Source: Singulisphaera sp. GP187
Lineage (GTDB): Bacteria > Planctomycetota > Phycisphaerae > Phycisphaerales > SM1A02
Length of the DNA stretch: 64,000 nt
Assembly: GCA_945868805.1 (NCBI GenBank)
Contig: CAMBMO010000002.1
Coordinates: 62,001 to 126,000 of the forward strand
Direction of reading: 5' to 3'
Under the pieces are notes generated by a model, which ran no database searches, had not been told where the DNA came from, and worked only from the letters and a program-made list of their open reading frames with translations. The position numbers were made by a program, and so were the translations under genes. Below, one piece after another: positions 8,580 to 17,932 of the stretch; position 1 is the first letter of the stretch; the number at the start of each line of letters is the position of its first letter.

Positions 8580-9606
8580 TCGACTTCTCGTTGTCGCCAC
8601 CTGAAGAACTGCGCGGAGCAGAGCCTTTGCTCGGTTGGGGCGCGTCTGGCAACGCTCGTGACATGACTTTCACTCTCGCTGGTGCAAACCGTGCCTGCGC
8701 CTCCCGGAGCGCGAGCAATCGCCGTTCGAGCACCGTACTGCGAGTCGCGTTTGGAAATTGACCCTCGAATCGGTCGAGATCCGCCGCTGATGTCAATTCG
8801 ATATCGACTTCAAAGCGATCCTCGATGAAACTCCCTTGATCGTCCAGTTTCGGCTTTCCCCTCTCGTCGCGCTGCTGTCGCGACACGGACAATTTTACGG
8901 ATTCACTCGGCGCCTTCGACTGAATAATTTCGACCAAATCGTTCGAAGTCGAGATGGGCCGGTCATCGATTCGCTCGATCCGGTCACCGATTTTCAGCAC
9001 TCTTTCAGCGGGCAATCCCGGGAGCAGGAGTTGAATTTCGACTCCAGGATGAAGAGGGTCGCCACTGGGCTGCATTCGAATACCGAGCGCACCACGTGGA
9101 AGCGCGAGCACTTTGTCACGTGCGACGGTGAGAAGGCGTTCGCGCTGCTCGTCGCTCAGGTCGCCGCGAACGAGAAGCGCAAAGATCTCTTCAGCGGTGA
9201 CAGCGGGTTCAGCAAGCCGAAGGCTCGCTGCTTGCCGACGCGTGAATTCGCGCGAGTCGAGATCTGCAACCGCACGAAGGACATTTGACGAAACTCGCAC
9301 ACCGGCGGTTACCGATGGATCCCACAAGCGCACAACTTCTGGCGCTGGGTCGAGGACTGTGGATGTCAAGACACCGCCTCCACCCCAAAATTGCGGTGGG
9401 TCAACCGCGGGATCAATCTTCACCTTTACGATCGTCGGAGGGTCCGGAACCTTTTCAATTCCGGGCGGGCGCGCACCCTGCCGGTTCGTTGTCGAAAGCG
9501 CCTCATTCTGCGCACTCGCGAGCGGGCAGTACGACGCAATCACGATCAGCAGAGCGCACGACGAACCGGCTGTTCTCAGTTGGAATTCGTCAGGCATGAC
9601 AAACAT
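8551..9606 (-). CDS. Exported PDZ-domain protein of unknown function
   Basis: This protein of about 350 residues starts with a probable signal peptide (hydrophobic CALLIVIASYCPLASA, then AQNEA). ATGs at 9606 and 9597 are both possible starts. Residues from about 185 to 270 look like a PDZ domain: LGIRMQPSGD, then LLPGLPAERVLKIGDRIERI and DRPISTSNDLVEII, the carboxylate-loop and ligand-groove pattern. The C-terminus is low-complexity, rich in Ser, Pro and Lys. No protease domain is visible, so it is more likely an adaptor or envelope protein than a HtrA-type protease. It is the last gene of the tpiA-secG-yicC-kinase run and overlaps the kinase gene end. Confidence 0.7.
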   Translation of the reverse strand: MFVMPDEFQLRTAGSSCALLIVIASYCPLASAQNEALSTTNRQGARPPGIEKVPDPPTIVKVKIDPAVDPPQFWGGGGVLTSTVLDPAPEVVRLWDPSVTAGVRVSSNVLRAVADLDSREFTRRQAASLRLAEPAVTAEEIFALLVRGDLSDEQRERLLTVARDKVLALPRGALGIRMQPSGDPLHPGVEIQLLLPGLPAERVLKIGDRIERIDDRPISTSNDLVEIIQSKAPSESVKLSVSRQQRDERGKPKLDDQGSFIEDRFEVDIELTSAADLDRFEGQFPNATRSTVLERRLLALREAQARFAPARVKVMSRALPDAPQPSKGSAPRSSSGGDNEKSIKHRPLQGD

Positions 9607-10670
9607 AGATTAGTCAGAGTCGACCTCTGCGACCAAATCCACTCCGATTTGTTGGCCAGAAAAGTGAGGATTTCCGCACCGGGTCTCCCATCGAGAGTTC
9701 CGTCGAGCGCGAGTCGCGGAACGATTTCCGCGATCATCGATTCAATCATCAGCGATGGAACCGCTTCGCACTCGATCGGGTGAAGCGGTAGCTGTCCCGC
9801 CTGTGCGTAGCCCGTCAGGAAACTCTCAACGAGTTGGAGATCGAGCTTTGGGTTCCACTCCGGCACGGGATTGCGCCTCGCGGTCAAGCTTGCAAATTGC
9901 AAGGCTCCATTGGCGACATCGAAAATCATCCGATCAAACCGAGTTGCGTCGAAATCCAGCAATGCCACCGGTGTGCCTGCACGGTAGATGACATTCCCAG
10001 GGTGAAAGTCCCCGTGCAAGATCGAGTTTCGTCCGTGCGAGGCGGATAACTCGAGCGCCTTCTCCACGACCATCGATGATGCGCTGTAACGCTCCTTCAA
10101 TCCTTCTTCCAAATTCAGCACACTCCGTCGCGACGCTGCGGGATCCGCCTGGATGATTCGGGCGGTGAGCAGATCCCACGAAAGTGCGACGGTGTGATTC
10201 TGGTGATAGCCCCTTTCATTGGACTGACGAGGAGCGAGATACCAATCTCTCATCGTTCGATGAAGTCGAGCCAGCAGGAGACCACTCTCGCGAGCCTCGC
10301 GAGCCGAGCGACGATAACGATCTCCATCGATGAAGGCGAAAACTTCGTACACCCATCCATTTTCCGCGACCCAAGTCGAGCCAGTGATCGATCGACCTGA
10401 CGACACGACCGGAAAGTTTCGGTTCGCAAGTTCACGCTGAACGGAATGACTCGATCCCACGCGAGCGATGCTCTCCGGATTCCCGATCCTTCGTTTCACT
10501 AAGAATCGTGCGCCCCCTGCTTTCACAACCACAGCCTTCGCAAATCTAGATGACCCTCGGTTGTAGGCGTGGGCTCGAATCAGGGGTTGCAGGTGAAAGA
10601 GATCTGCGACTCGCTGAATCTCGACGGGGGTAAGGAGGGCGCGAGCGCGACCTTCCACCCTATTCGGCAT
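9576..10670 (-). CDS. Aminoglycoside phosphotransferase/homoserine kinase-type (APH fold) kinase
   Basis: This is a 364-residue protein kinase-like fold enzyme. The catalytic loop reads HGDFHPGNVIY and the metal-binding motif LLDFDATRFD, both diagnostic for the APH family (APH, choline kinase, homoserine kinase II, CotS, stress kinases such as SrkA). The N-terminal lobe has VVKAGGARFLVKRR, with the likely ATP-binding lysine. The start ATG at 10670 overlaps the yicC stop by 11 bases. The longer frame upstream is yicC shadow. The substrate cannot be deduced. The operon with yicC and a PDZ protein suggests a housekeeping or stress role rather than antibiotic resistance. Confidence 0.75.
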   Translation of the reverse strand: MPNRVEGRARALLTPVEIQRVADLFHLQPLIRAHAYNRGSSRFAKAVVVKAGGARFLVKRRIGNPESIARVGSSHSVQRELANRNFPVVSSGRSITGSTWVAENGWVYEVFAFIDGDRYRRSAREARESGLLLARLHRTMRDWYLAPRQSNERGYHQNHTVALSWDLLTARIIQADPAASRRSVLNLEEGLKERYSASSMVVEKALELSASHGRNSILHGDFHPGNVIYRAGTPVALLDFDATRFDRMIFDVANGALQFASLTARRNPVPEWNPKLDLQLVESFLTGYAQAGQLPLHPIECEAVPSLMIESMIAEIVPRLALDGTLDGRPGAEILTFLANKSEWIWSQRSTLTNLCLSCLTNSN

Positions 10671-11541
10671 TCTGAGCCTGCTCCTTGATGCGGTCGATCG
10701 CGGTCTTGATCTCGACGATCTTCCGGCTAATCTCGATGTCGGCGCACTTGCTGGAGATCGTGTTCGCCTCACGAAGCAGTTCTTGTGCGACGAAATCCAT
10801 CGTGCGCCCAATCGGCTCGGCGAGATCACGGCTCAGAAGCGATTCGTACTGTTCGAGATGTCCTGCGAGTCGAACAAGTTCTTCCGCAATATCGGATCGT
10901 TCAGCAAAGATCGCAACCTCTCGCAACAGATCCGCTGGCTCGACAGTCTGCCCAATTTCGGCAAGCATTCCATCAACTCGGTCTCGCAGGCGCGACCGGT
11001 AGTTCGCGGCCACAGCGGGAACACGCAACCGAATCGAATCGACACGCGCGCGAATCGCCTCGCCATACTCAACAAGGTGTCCGCGCAAGATTTCACCCTC
11101 GCGCTCTCGCATCGACATCACTTTGTTGCACGCTTCATCGAGCAGGCGCAGCACTGCGGGTCGTAGTTGTTCGAGAAACACTGAACCGCCATCCTCGACC
11201 ACGACCCCTGGAAGGTTTAAGAGCTGACCAACCTCGACGCGCGATGCCTCGAGCCCGAGGGCCTCGCTCAACTGGGTTCGATATTCATTGAGGCGCTTCC
11301 CGTTGATCCGGGCGGAGTTTCGCGAGGCGCCACTCGAGATTCGAAGCGTGACGATGACACTCCCTCGAGCAAGTCGCTTGGCTGCGTGCGCTTCGAGGTC
11401 AGCTTCGAGGACGCTGAAATCCTCGGGGACTCGCATCGTGCATTTGAAGTGACGGTTGTTGACCGATCGGACTTCGACAGCAACAAGAACTCCGTCGAGT
11501 TCGATCTGAGCGATGCCGAACCCGGTCATCGATCGAATCAT
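10660..11541 (-). CDS. yicC: YicC-family endoribonuclease
   Basis: This 293-residue protein begins MIRSMTGFG, the hallmark of the YicC/YloC family, and continues with VEVRSVNNRHFKC and ends in the conserved ISRKIVEIKTAIDRIKEQAQN segment. Family members have been characterised as endoribonucleases that act in RNA turnover. The long N-terminal extension of the open frame overlaps secG and is shadow. The ATG lies seven bases after the secG stop, and the gene end overlaps the kinase start, so it sits mid-operon. Length and both conserved ends are typical. Confidence 0.9.
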   Translation of the reverse strand: MIRSMTGFGIAQIELDGVLVAVEVRSVNNRHFKCTMRVPEDFSVLEADLEAHAAKRLARGSVIVTLRISSGASRNSARINGKRLNEYRTQLSEALGLEASRVEVGQLLNLPGVVVEDGGSVFLEQLRPAVLRLLDEACNKVMSMREREGEILRGHLVEYGEAIRARVDSIRLRVPAVAANYRSRLRDRVDGMLAEIGQTVEPADLLREVAIFAERSDIAEELVRLAGHLEQYESLLSRDLAEPIGRTMDFVAQELLREANTISSKCADIEISRKIVEIKTAIDRIKEQAQNAE

Positions 11542-11548
11542 TGGGAAC

Positions 11549-12079
11549 TCAAGGCTTTCCCGCAGGTGCTTCCGCCGGCGCCGGGGCTGGTGCTGGCACT
11601 GCAGGAGCCACGAGCGGTTGATTCGCAGCTGGCACCGCATCAGGAGCAGGTTGGGCTGGAGCAGGCGCGATGAGTGGTGAATCGCTCGCTTGTGTCGCAG
11701 GAACAGCAGGAACATCGGTCGCAGGCGTCGCGGTCGGAACAAGCCCCGTTGCCGTCGCAGCCAGCGCTGGGTCAGTCGGCACAAGTCCTGGCTCGATCAT
11801 CTCAAGCTCGCTCGGATCATCCAGAAACGCCGCATTCTGTGTGTCCAATACATTCAGGCCGATTGCAACAAGCAGATAGAACCCGAAGGCACCCATGGTG
11901 AGGTAGGTCAGGACATCGCCGGTTCGACCCCCGAATGCCGTGTCGGTACCGCCACCCGACGCACCGCCGAATGCCTGCGCCAAGCCACCACCCTGTGGAC
12001 GTTGCACGAGGATGACGAGAACCAGAGTAACGCTCGACAGGATGAAGAGGACGGTAAGGATTGAGAACCAAACGCTCAT
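11549..12079 (-). CDS. secG: Preprotein translocase subunit SecG with long Pro/Ala-rich tail
   Basis: From the ATG at 12079 this gives 176 residues. The first 75 match SecG: a first membrane helix (ILTVLFILSSVTLVLVIL), the conserved VQRPQGGGLAQAFGG loop, then a second helix (LTYLTMGAFGFYLLVAIGL). SecG is the accessory subunit of the SecYEG channel in the inner membrane. The remaining 100 residues are low-complexity Pro, Ala and Thr, far beyond the usual SecG length (about 75-110). A TTG seven codons earlier is an alternative start. It follows tpiA by 33 bases, a tpiA-secG pairing common in bacteria. Confidence 0.9.
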   Translation of the reverse strand: MSVWFSILTVLFILSSVTLVLVILVQRPQGGGLAQAFGGASGGGTDTAFGGRTGDVLTYLTMGAFGFYLLVAIGLNVLDTQNAAFLDDPSELEMIEPGLVPTDPALAATATGLVPTATPATDVPAVPATQASDSPLIAPAPAQPAPDAVPAANQPLVAPAVPAPAPAPAEAPAGKP

Positions 12080-12112
12080 ATGAATATTCCAGTTAGACAA
12101 TTCCGAGCCGGA

Positions 12113-12892
12113 TCAACCGGCCACAATTCCGATCATTGCCGAAGAACAGATGGACAGAAAGTCGTTCGCCTGCAAAGACGCACCACCAACCAATCCACCG
12201 TCGACTCCTGGCACTGAGAAGAGCGTCTTCGCATGACCAGGCGCGAGCGATCCGCCATACACGATGCGGATCCCAGCGGCGAGTTCTGGATCATAGCGTG
12301 AACCAATAAACCCTCGTATCTCTTGATGAGCCTCCTCCGCGTCATGCGGGGTCGCGACAACTCCGGTTCCAATGGCCCAAACAGGCTCGTACGCGATCAC
12401 GATTTTTGCCAGGGATTCGGGCGAAACTCGTTCGAACGCACTCTTCAGCTGGCGTCCAACCACATGATTGGCTTGCCCTGCTGACCGCTCCGCCTGAGTT
12501 TCGCCAACGCACAGGACTACCGATAATCCGCTCTCGATCGCCATCGCGAACTTATCCGCCACAACCGAATTCGGCTCACAGAGCTTGTGGCGACGTTCCG
12601 AATGCCCGACGAGGACCCACGTCACACCGACATCGGTGAGCATCTCCGCGCTCACTTCGCCGGTCAATGCACCATTCGCTTCGCTCGAAAGATCTTGCGC
12701 GCCGAGCGAGACGACACCCCCGCTCATCGCACGACCGACCGCTTGCAAGTAAGGGAAGGGAGGAAAGAGGACGACATCGACCGCGTCCTGCGACTGGTTC
12801 CAGCGACTGTCGATGGCTTGCGCAAGCGCAACCCCCGTCGCGAGGTCCGTATTCATCTTCCAGTTTCCACCGACGAACGGGCGACGTGACAT
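12113..12892 (-). CDS. tpiA: Triose-phosphate isomerase
   Basis: This 259-residue TIM barrel starts MSRRPFVGGNWKMN, with the substrate lysine in NWKMN. VGHSERR holds the electrophilic histidine, and AYEPVWAIGTG holds the catalytic glutamate. YGGSLAPGHA and VDGGLVGGASL form the phosphate-binding loops. It interconverts dihydroxyacetone phosphate and glyceraldehyde-3-phosphate in glycolysis and gluconeogenesis. The start at 12892 is preferred because the extension to 12982 runs into the divergent alaS start. It heads the minus-strand operon tpiA-secG-yicC-kinase-PDZ. Confidence 0.96.
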   Translation of the reverse strand: MSRRPFVGGNWKMNTDLATGVALAQAIDSRWNQSQDAVDVVLFPPFPYLQAVGRAMSGGVVSLGAQDLSSEANGALTGEVSAEMLTDVGVTWVLVGHSERRHKLCEPNSVVADKFAMAIESGLSVVLCVGETQAERSAGQANHVVGRQLKSAFERVSPESLAKIVIAYEPVWAIGTGVVATPHDAEEAHQEIRGFIGSRYDPELAAGIRIVYGGSLAPGHAKTLFSVPGVDGGLVGGASLQANDFLSICSSAMIGIVAG

Positions 12893-12950
12893 GGTCGCGA
12901 TGGTACGGGCGAACCGAGCGCGAGTCATGGTTGCGTAGACTTCCAACCCC

Positions 12951-15797
12951 ATGCGCGCCGCCGAGATTCGAACTGCGTTCATCGACTACTTCGGTTCAAA
13001 GGCGGGGCACACATTTGCTCCAGGAAGTCCAGTCGTGCCATACGACGATCCCACCCTCCTCTTCACGAACGCTGGGATGAACCAGTTCAAGGACGTGTTT
13101 CTGGGCCGAGGCACTCGTCCCTATACGCGCGCTGTGAATTCGCAGAAGTGCATTCGGGCGGGCGGTAAGCACAACGACCTCGAGGATGTGGGCAAGGATG
13201 TCTATCACCACACCTTTTTCGAAATGCTCGGGAATTGGTCGTTCGGCGACTACTTCAAGGAGGAGTCAATCGCGTGGGGATGGGACTTGCTCACCGGCAC
13301 ATTCGGTTTGGATCCCGATCGGATCTATGCGACCTACTTTGGTGGCGACGAGAAAGCTGGGCTGGCTCCCGACGACGAAGCGCGCGAGATTTGGTACCGA
13401 TTCCTTCCCGCCCGTCGCGTGCTGCCTGGTTCGATGAAGGACAATTTCTGGGAGATGGGTGAGAGCGGTCCATGCGGACCCTGCTCGGAAATCCACTTTG
13501 ATCGAATCGGAGGACGCGATGCCGCACAACTCGTGAACTCTGGTGATCCTGATGTGCTCGAAATTTGGAATCATGTCTTCATTCAATTCAACCGCGAAAC
13601 AGATGGCAGACTGAAGCAACTTCCAGCCCGACATGTCGACACAGGGATGGGGCTCGAACGACTCGTGAGTGTCATTCAGGGAAAGCGATCGAATTACGAC
13701 ACGGATCTCTGGTCGCCCTTGTTCTCCGCCATTCGCGATGTGACTGGCGCGCGACTCTACGGGGGGACTCTGCATGACCCTATCGACATCGCGTACAGAG
13801 TGATCGCTGATCATGTGCGGTGCCTGACGGCGGCCGCTTGCGATGGAGCCGGTCCTGGAAGCGATGGTCGAAACTATGTGCTTCGCCGAATCCTGCGACG
13901 TGCGGCACGGCTCGGTCGACAGACACTCGGGATGGACCGCCCATTCGTGTATGAGATCGTCCCCGCAGTCGTCGAGACGCTCGGTGGCGCCTTTCCAGAG
14001 ATTATCGCGGGTGCGAAGAAAGCGACCGACATCATCCGTGCCGAAGAGGAGCTCTTCGGGCGAACGCTCGGGCGTGGCATCGCCCTCTTCGACGATTCCG
14101 CCGCACGTGCAATGACGGCTTCGCCCGTTCGCATCTGCGCTGAGGATGCATTCCGATTGCACGACACATGGGGATTCCCGATCGACTTGACCCAAGTGAT
14201 GGCGAGCGAACGGGCCATGGAAGTCGATCTTGTCGGGTACGACGCGCTCATGGCACGTGCACGTGAAACAAGTCGCGCGATCGCGAGTGACGCTCCGAAG
14301 CTCGAACTGACTCCCGATGCGATTGCCAAGCTCGCGACCTTGGGAATCCGACCGACGAACGACACCTTTCGAGATGGTGGCAAGCCCATGCGCGCTCATG
14401 TTGCTGCGATCTGGGATGGGAGAGAGTTTCTGTCCTCCGTATCGGCGGGAAAACCGATGGGGATCGTCCTCGACCGCACATGCTTCTACGCTGAATCAGG
14501 CGGACAGGAAGCGGACCTGGGAGACATTCGATCAGGACATCTCGACGGCGGTGGCACAGTGGGCGATGGACATGCACTCGGGTCCCACGGCGTCTTCAGT
14601 GTGCAAGACGTGCAGCGATTCGGCGATTACATCCTTCACATCGGCACCGTTCATTCGGGAATCATCCGCACGGGAGATTCCGCAGAGATCGCGCTCAGAC
14701 ATGATCGTCGAGAGTCGATCCGCGCGAATCACACAACGACTCACTTGCTCAATCTCGCGCTCCGTGCTGTTGTTGGCGAAGAAGTTCAGCAGAAGGGATC
14801 GCTCGTTTCTGCTGATCGCCTTCGATTCGATTACTCGGGATCGTCCGCATTGAACGCCGCCGATGCGATGCGGATCGAAGCAATGGTGAATCGTGCGATC
14901 ACCGGCGATCTCGAAGTGTCCATCGAGACTGTCGATCTCACAGCGGCACGAGGCGTCCAAGGGGTGCGCGCGGTTTTCGGCGAGCGATACCCCGATCCAG
15001 TTCGCGTGGTTTCGATCGGTGCTCCCGTCGCCGAGTTGCTCAAAAACCCCAACGATGCCAAGTGGCAGGAGTTCTCGGTCGAGTTCTGCGGTGGAACGCA
15101 CCTGGCATCGACTGCCTCCGCTCGTTCATTCGTGCTGCTCTCAGAGACTGCGCTCTCGGCTGGAGTCCGAAGGTGCTTTGGATTGACGGGCGAACTGGCG
15201 CGAACCGCAAACGACAATGCCAAGGACCTTCATGGGCGGATCGACGCAGCGACAGTGCTCGCTGGCGACGCATTGATTGCCGAAGTAGCCGAAATCGCGC
15301 GACTCGAGTCAACACTTCCGATTGGGATCGTTGCTCGCGGTCAGTTGCAACCCAAGATCGATGCACTTCGTGATCGAGCGAAGGATGCCCGACGAATTCA
15401 AGAAGGCGCCAACCGCGATGACGCGCTCGTGCAGGTTCGAGCGATCATCGAGACACATTTGCGCGAGAGTGCGAACGCGCCCCTGGTCGCAATCCTTGTC
15501 GGAGCCGATCCTGCTTCGCTCATGGCGGCGATCGATTCTGCGCGCGCTCGGCTCGTTGACACGCCAATCCTGTTGATGAGCGCAGACGAACTCAATGGAA
15601 AAGTTGCTATCGCTGCGACGAGTCCCAAATCGGCGATCGCTCGAGGAATCAAAGCAGGAGATTGGGTGAAGATCGCCGCACAAGCATGCGGAGGCTCTGG
15701 TGGCGGAAAACCAGACACCGCACAGGCGGGCGGCAAGGATCCATCCCGCATGTCCGAAGCCCTCGCCGCAGCGACTGCGTTCGCGCAGCGGGCTTGA
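12951..15797 (+). CDS. alaS: Alanyl-tRNA synthetase
   Basis: This 948-residue enzyme charges tRNA-Ala. The class II catalytic core begins at the N-terminus with FTNAGMNQFKDVFLG, followed by HNDLEDVGKD and HTFFEMLGNWSFGDYF. The editing domain has the zinc-binding NHTTTHLLN and the CGGTH motif. The C-Ala domain ends with CGGSGGGKPDTAQAGGKD, as in typical AlaS. The length is slightly above the common 870-900. The gene is divergent from tpiA with 58 bases between starts, and is followed convergently by an ABC-transporter permease gene. Confidence 0.97.
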   Translation: MRAAEIRTAFIDYFGSKAGHTFAPGSPVVPYDDPTLLFTNAGMNQFKDVFLGRGTRPYTRAVNSQKCIRAGGKHNDLEDVGKDVYHHTFFEMLGNWSFGDYFKEESIAWGWDLLTGTFGLDPDRIYATYFGGDEKAGLAPDDEAREIWYRFLPARRVLPGSMKDNFWEMGESGPCGPCSEIHFDRIGGRDAAQLVNSGDPDVLEIWNHVFIQFNRETDGRLKQLPARHVDTGMGLERLVSVIQGKRSNYDTDLWSPLFSAIRDVTGARLYGGTLHDPIDIAYRVIADHVRCLTAAACDGAGPGSDGRNYVLRRILRRAARLGRQTLGMDRPFVYEIVPAVVETLGGAFPEIIAGAKKATDIIRAEEELFGRTLGRGIALFDDSAARAMTASPVRICAEDAFRLHDTWGFPIDLTQVMASERAMEVDLVGYDALMARARETSRAIASDAPKLELTPDAIAKLATLGIRPTNDTFRDGGKPMRAHVAAIWDGREFLSSVSAGKPMGIVLDRTCFYAESGGQEADLGDIRSGHLDGGGTVGDGHALGSHGVFSVQDVQRFGDYILHIGTVHSGIIRTGDSAEIALRHDRRESIRANHTTTHLLNLALRAVVGEEVQQKGSLVSADRLRFDYSGSSALNAADAMRIEAMVNRAITGDLEVSIETVDLTAARGVQGVRAVFGERYPDPVRVVSIGAPVAELLKNPNDAKWQEFSVEFCGGTHLASTASARSFVLLSETALSAGVRRCFGLTGELARTANDNAKDLHGRIDAATVLAGDALIAEVAEIARLESTLPIGIVARGQLQPKIDALRDRAKDARRIQEGANRDDALVQVRAIIETHLRESANAPLVAILVGADPASLMAAIDSARARLVDTPILLMSADELNGKVAIAATSPKSAIARGIKAGDWVKIAAQACGGSGGGKPDTAQAGGKDPSRMSEALAAATAFAQRA

Positions 15798-15824
15798 CTT
15801 CGAGTGTGATTTCGAGGTCGTTGA

Positions 15825-17126
15825 TCAAGAACCTCTGCGACGAACCGCGACTGCGACGATCGCAATCGACGCGCACACCACGCCGACGATCGCGATCGAA
15901 CCCATGGCGGCAAACTGCTCCGCGATCGACCCGCCACGCCAGAGCGGACCTTCGATCGCCGATATCGCCCATCGGAACGGGCTCGCAACGCTGATCGTCC
16001 GAAGGAGCGGTGGCATGAAAACAAGCGGGATCGATCCGCCCCCCACTATTGCAAGCACGATGACGAGCGCTCGTCCCGCTCCTTCCGCAGCGCCACTCGA
16101 TTCGAAGAGAGCCGCGATCATCATCGCGAGCGCGGTAAAAACGATCGAAACGATCGACATCGCCAACAAGAGTGTCCATGGATCCAGTGGCCGAACTCCG
16201 AACACACTCCATGCCAATGTGAGGAGCAGTGCTTGCATCACAAGTGATGAGACCACGCATCCGAGAGCCTTGCCGACCAGGATTATCTGCATCGAAATCG
16301 GCGCAGCCCGAAGTCTCGTCATCGTGCCTTGGGCACGCTCGCCGACGAAAGTCGTGACGAACGCCATGACACAACCAGCCAATCCCCAGACCACTCCCTG
16401 AGGAAAAGTAACTGCGTAGCTCGACGGCGGTTCGATTTCGCCACTCGTCATCATCTCGGCGCGAATAGAAACTGGTCGGAACTCGAATGCAGCAGTGGCC
16501 CCGCCGATCGCGTTCGATCCCTGCTCTTCTCCCTTTTTCGCCCCGGAGAGTTCTTGGACGCCAGCGAGAATCTTGAGCACCGCTGTTCGCTCCGAGTCGC
16601 TCATTTGGCGATTGCCCTCAATCTGATTCCTCATTTCGCCCATCGGCCTCATCAGTCGATCGCGATCGGAGACAACCAGCATGAGCTGACGGAACCCAAT
16701 CTCCATGAGTTTTCCTTGAAGAAGACCAATCTCTGCGGCACGCGATGGGTCGCCCACACAATCAATTGGCATCGACCCTCCAGAGAAAATGGTTTCAGCG
16801 CGTGCGTCGAAACCCACTGGAAAGATGATCGCCGCCGCGACGCGCTTCTTGCGCACAGCATCGATGGCGCTCTCGCGGTTCGGTGCGGATTCAACGACCA
16901 GCGCGGAATCGCCTCGCAGTGCGGTGGCGAAAGAATTCGCTAGCGGACCCGGTTCCTCCACGACCACGACGACTTCGAACGGGTTCGGCGTCGACATTTT
17001 TCCGAAGACCATCCCGAAGAGGATCGCAATGACGACTGGGAAGAAAACCGTAAAGAACAACGCGCCACGATCGCGCACGAGCAATCGAAGGTCCTTCGTC
17101 GCGATGGCGATCACTTGCTGGATCAT
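15825..17126 (-). CDS. ABC-2 type transporter permease
   Basis: This 433-residue membrane protein has an N-terminal helix (FFTVFFPVVIAILFGMVFG), a long extracytoplasmic domain of about 200 residues, and then five closely spaced membrane helices from about residue 230. That is the layout of the ABC-2 (NatB/YhaP/DrrB-like) exporter permeases. Its ATG overlaps the stop of the upstream ATPase gene by four bases (ATGA), so the two form an exporter. The substrate is unknown; related systems move sodium, antibiotics, lipids or polysaccharides. Its stop lies 28 bases from the alaS stop. Confidence 0.85.
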   Translation of the reverse strand: MIQQVIAIATKDLRLLVRDRGALFFTVFFPVVIAILFGMVFGKMSTPNPFEVVVVVEEPGPLANSFATALRGDSALVVESAPNRESAIDAVRKKRVAAAIIFPVGFDARAETIFSGGSMPIDCVGDPSRAAEIGLLQGKLMEIGFRQLMLVVSDRDRLMRPMGEMRNQIEGNRQMSDSERTAVLKILAGVQELSGAKKGEEQGSNAIGGATAAFEFRPVSIRAEMMTSGEIEPPSSYAVTFPQGVVWGLAGCVMAFVTTFVGERAQGTMTRLRAAPISMQIILVGKALGCVVSSLVMQALLLTLAWSVFGVRPLDPWTLLLAMSIVSIVFTALAMMIAALFESSGAAEGAGRALVIVLAIVGGGSIPLVFMPPLLRTISVASPFRWAISAIEGPLWRGGSIAEQFAAMGSIAIVGVVCASIAIVAVAVRRRGS

Positions 17127-17860
17127 TCGCGCAGACTCCGTCCCGTGAGATTCAGGAGAACATCTTCGAGTCCCCGCGACGCAGCGCCCGCCTTGGATCC
17201 ATGTGCCGCGACAAGTTGTGAGAGCGTTCCGTGGGCGAGTATCACTCCGTGATCCATCACTGCGATCATGTCGCAGACTTTCTCGGCCTCTTCCATGTCA
17301 TGGGTAGTCACGAGCACCGCGCATCCAGCAGTGGCTCGGCTGCGAATGATTTCTCGCACATGCGCTCTCGACTGCGGATCGACGCCCGCTGTAGGTTCGT
17401 CGAGTACGAGCAGGCTCGGAGAGTGAATGAGCGCTACGGCGAGATTGAGCCTTCGTTTCATTCCCCCCGAAAAGGTGCCGACGCGGTCGTGTCCGCGCGC
17501 GGAAAGTCCGACTTCTTCGAGGGCTGTTCGAAGTTGATCCCGTCGAGTGGCCACACCGTACAGACGAGAAAAAAAGAGCAGTGTCTCGGTCGCGGTGAGT
17601 CCGGAGTAGAGCGCGAGTTCTTGCGGAGCAAGGCCGATCTGGCGCCGAGCATGCGGGTTTATCGGGTCGCCAAATCCTGCGAGTTCAACTTCCCCCGAGT
17701 CCGGCCGGAGAAGTCCAGTCGCCATCGCGACCGTCGTCGATTTCCCCGCCCCGTTTGGGCCGAGGAGCCCGACGACCTCTCCCCGACCGACCTGCAACGA
17801 GACGCCATCAACCGCTTGCAGAGTTCCATAGGCGCGCCGCAAAGATCGCAAGCTCAGCAT
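17123..17860 (-). CDS. ABC transporter ATP-binding protein
   Basis: This 245-residue ATPase has all catalytic motifs: Walker A GPNGAGKST, Q-loop in LAPQELALY, signature TFSGGMKRR, Walker B LLVLDEPTAGVD, and the H-loop in VTTHDMEEAE. The form of the signature and the EPTAGVDP sequence are typical of DrrA/NatA-like exporters that pair with ABC-2 permeases. The stop overlaps the permease start, which indicates a two-gene operon. The start is 72 bases from the divergent acs start. Confidence 0.92.
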   Translation of the reverse strand: MLSLRSLRRAYGTLQAVDGVSLQVGRGEVVGLLGPNGAGKSTTVAMATGLLRPDSGEVELAGFGDPINPHARRQIGLAPQELALYSGLTATETLLFFSRLYGVATRRDQLRTALEEVGLSARGHDRVGTFSGGMKRRLNLAVALIHSPSLLVLDEPTAGVDPQSRAHVREIIRSRATAGCAVLVTTHDMEEAEKVCDMIAVMDHGVILAHGTLSQLVAAHGSKAGAASRGLEDVLLNLTGRSLRE

Positions 17861-17932
17861 TGGGGTCGCTCGACGTGATTCTGGTCGAAGATCGGCATAG
17901 GTCGAGATGCTACGAAGTACTCTTTCCTCCCT

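Noticed and set aside
9576-10670. Antibiotic-resistance aminoglycoside phosphotransferase
   Set aside because: Only the general APH-fold motifs are present, and the housekeeping operon context does not suggest resistance.
13266-14399. Long minus-strand open frame opposite alaS
   Set aside because: alaS motifs run through the whole region; the antisense protein is Arg/Ser/His-rich and resembles nothing. It is a shadow of codon bias.
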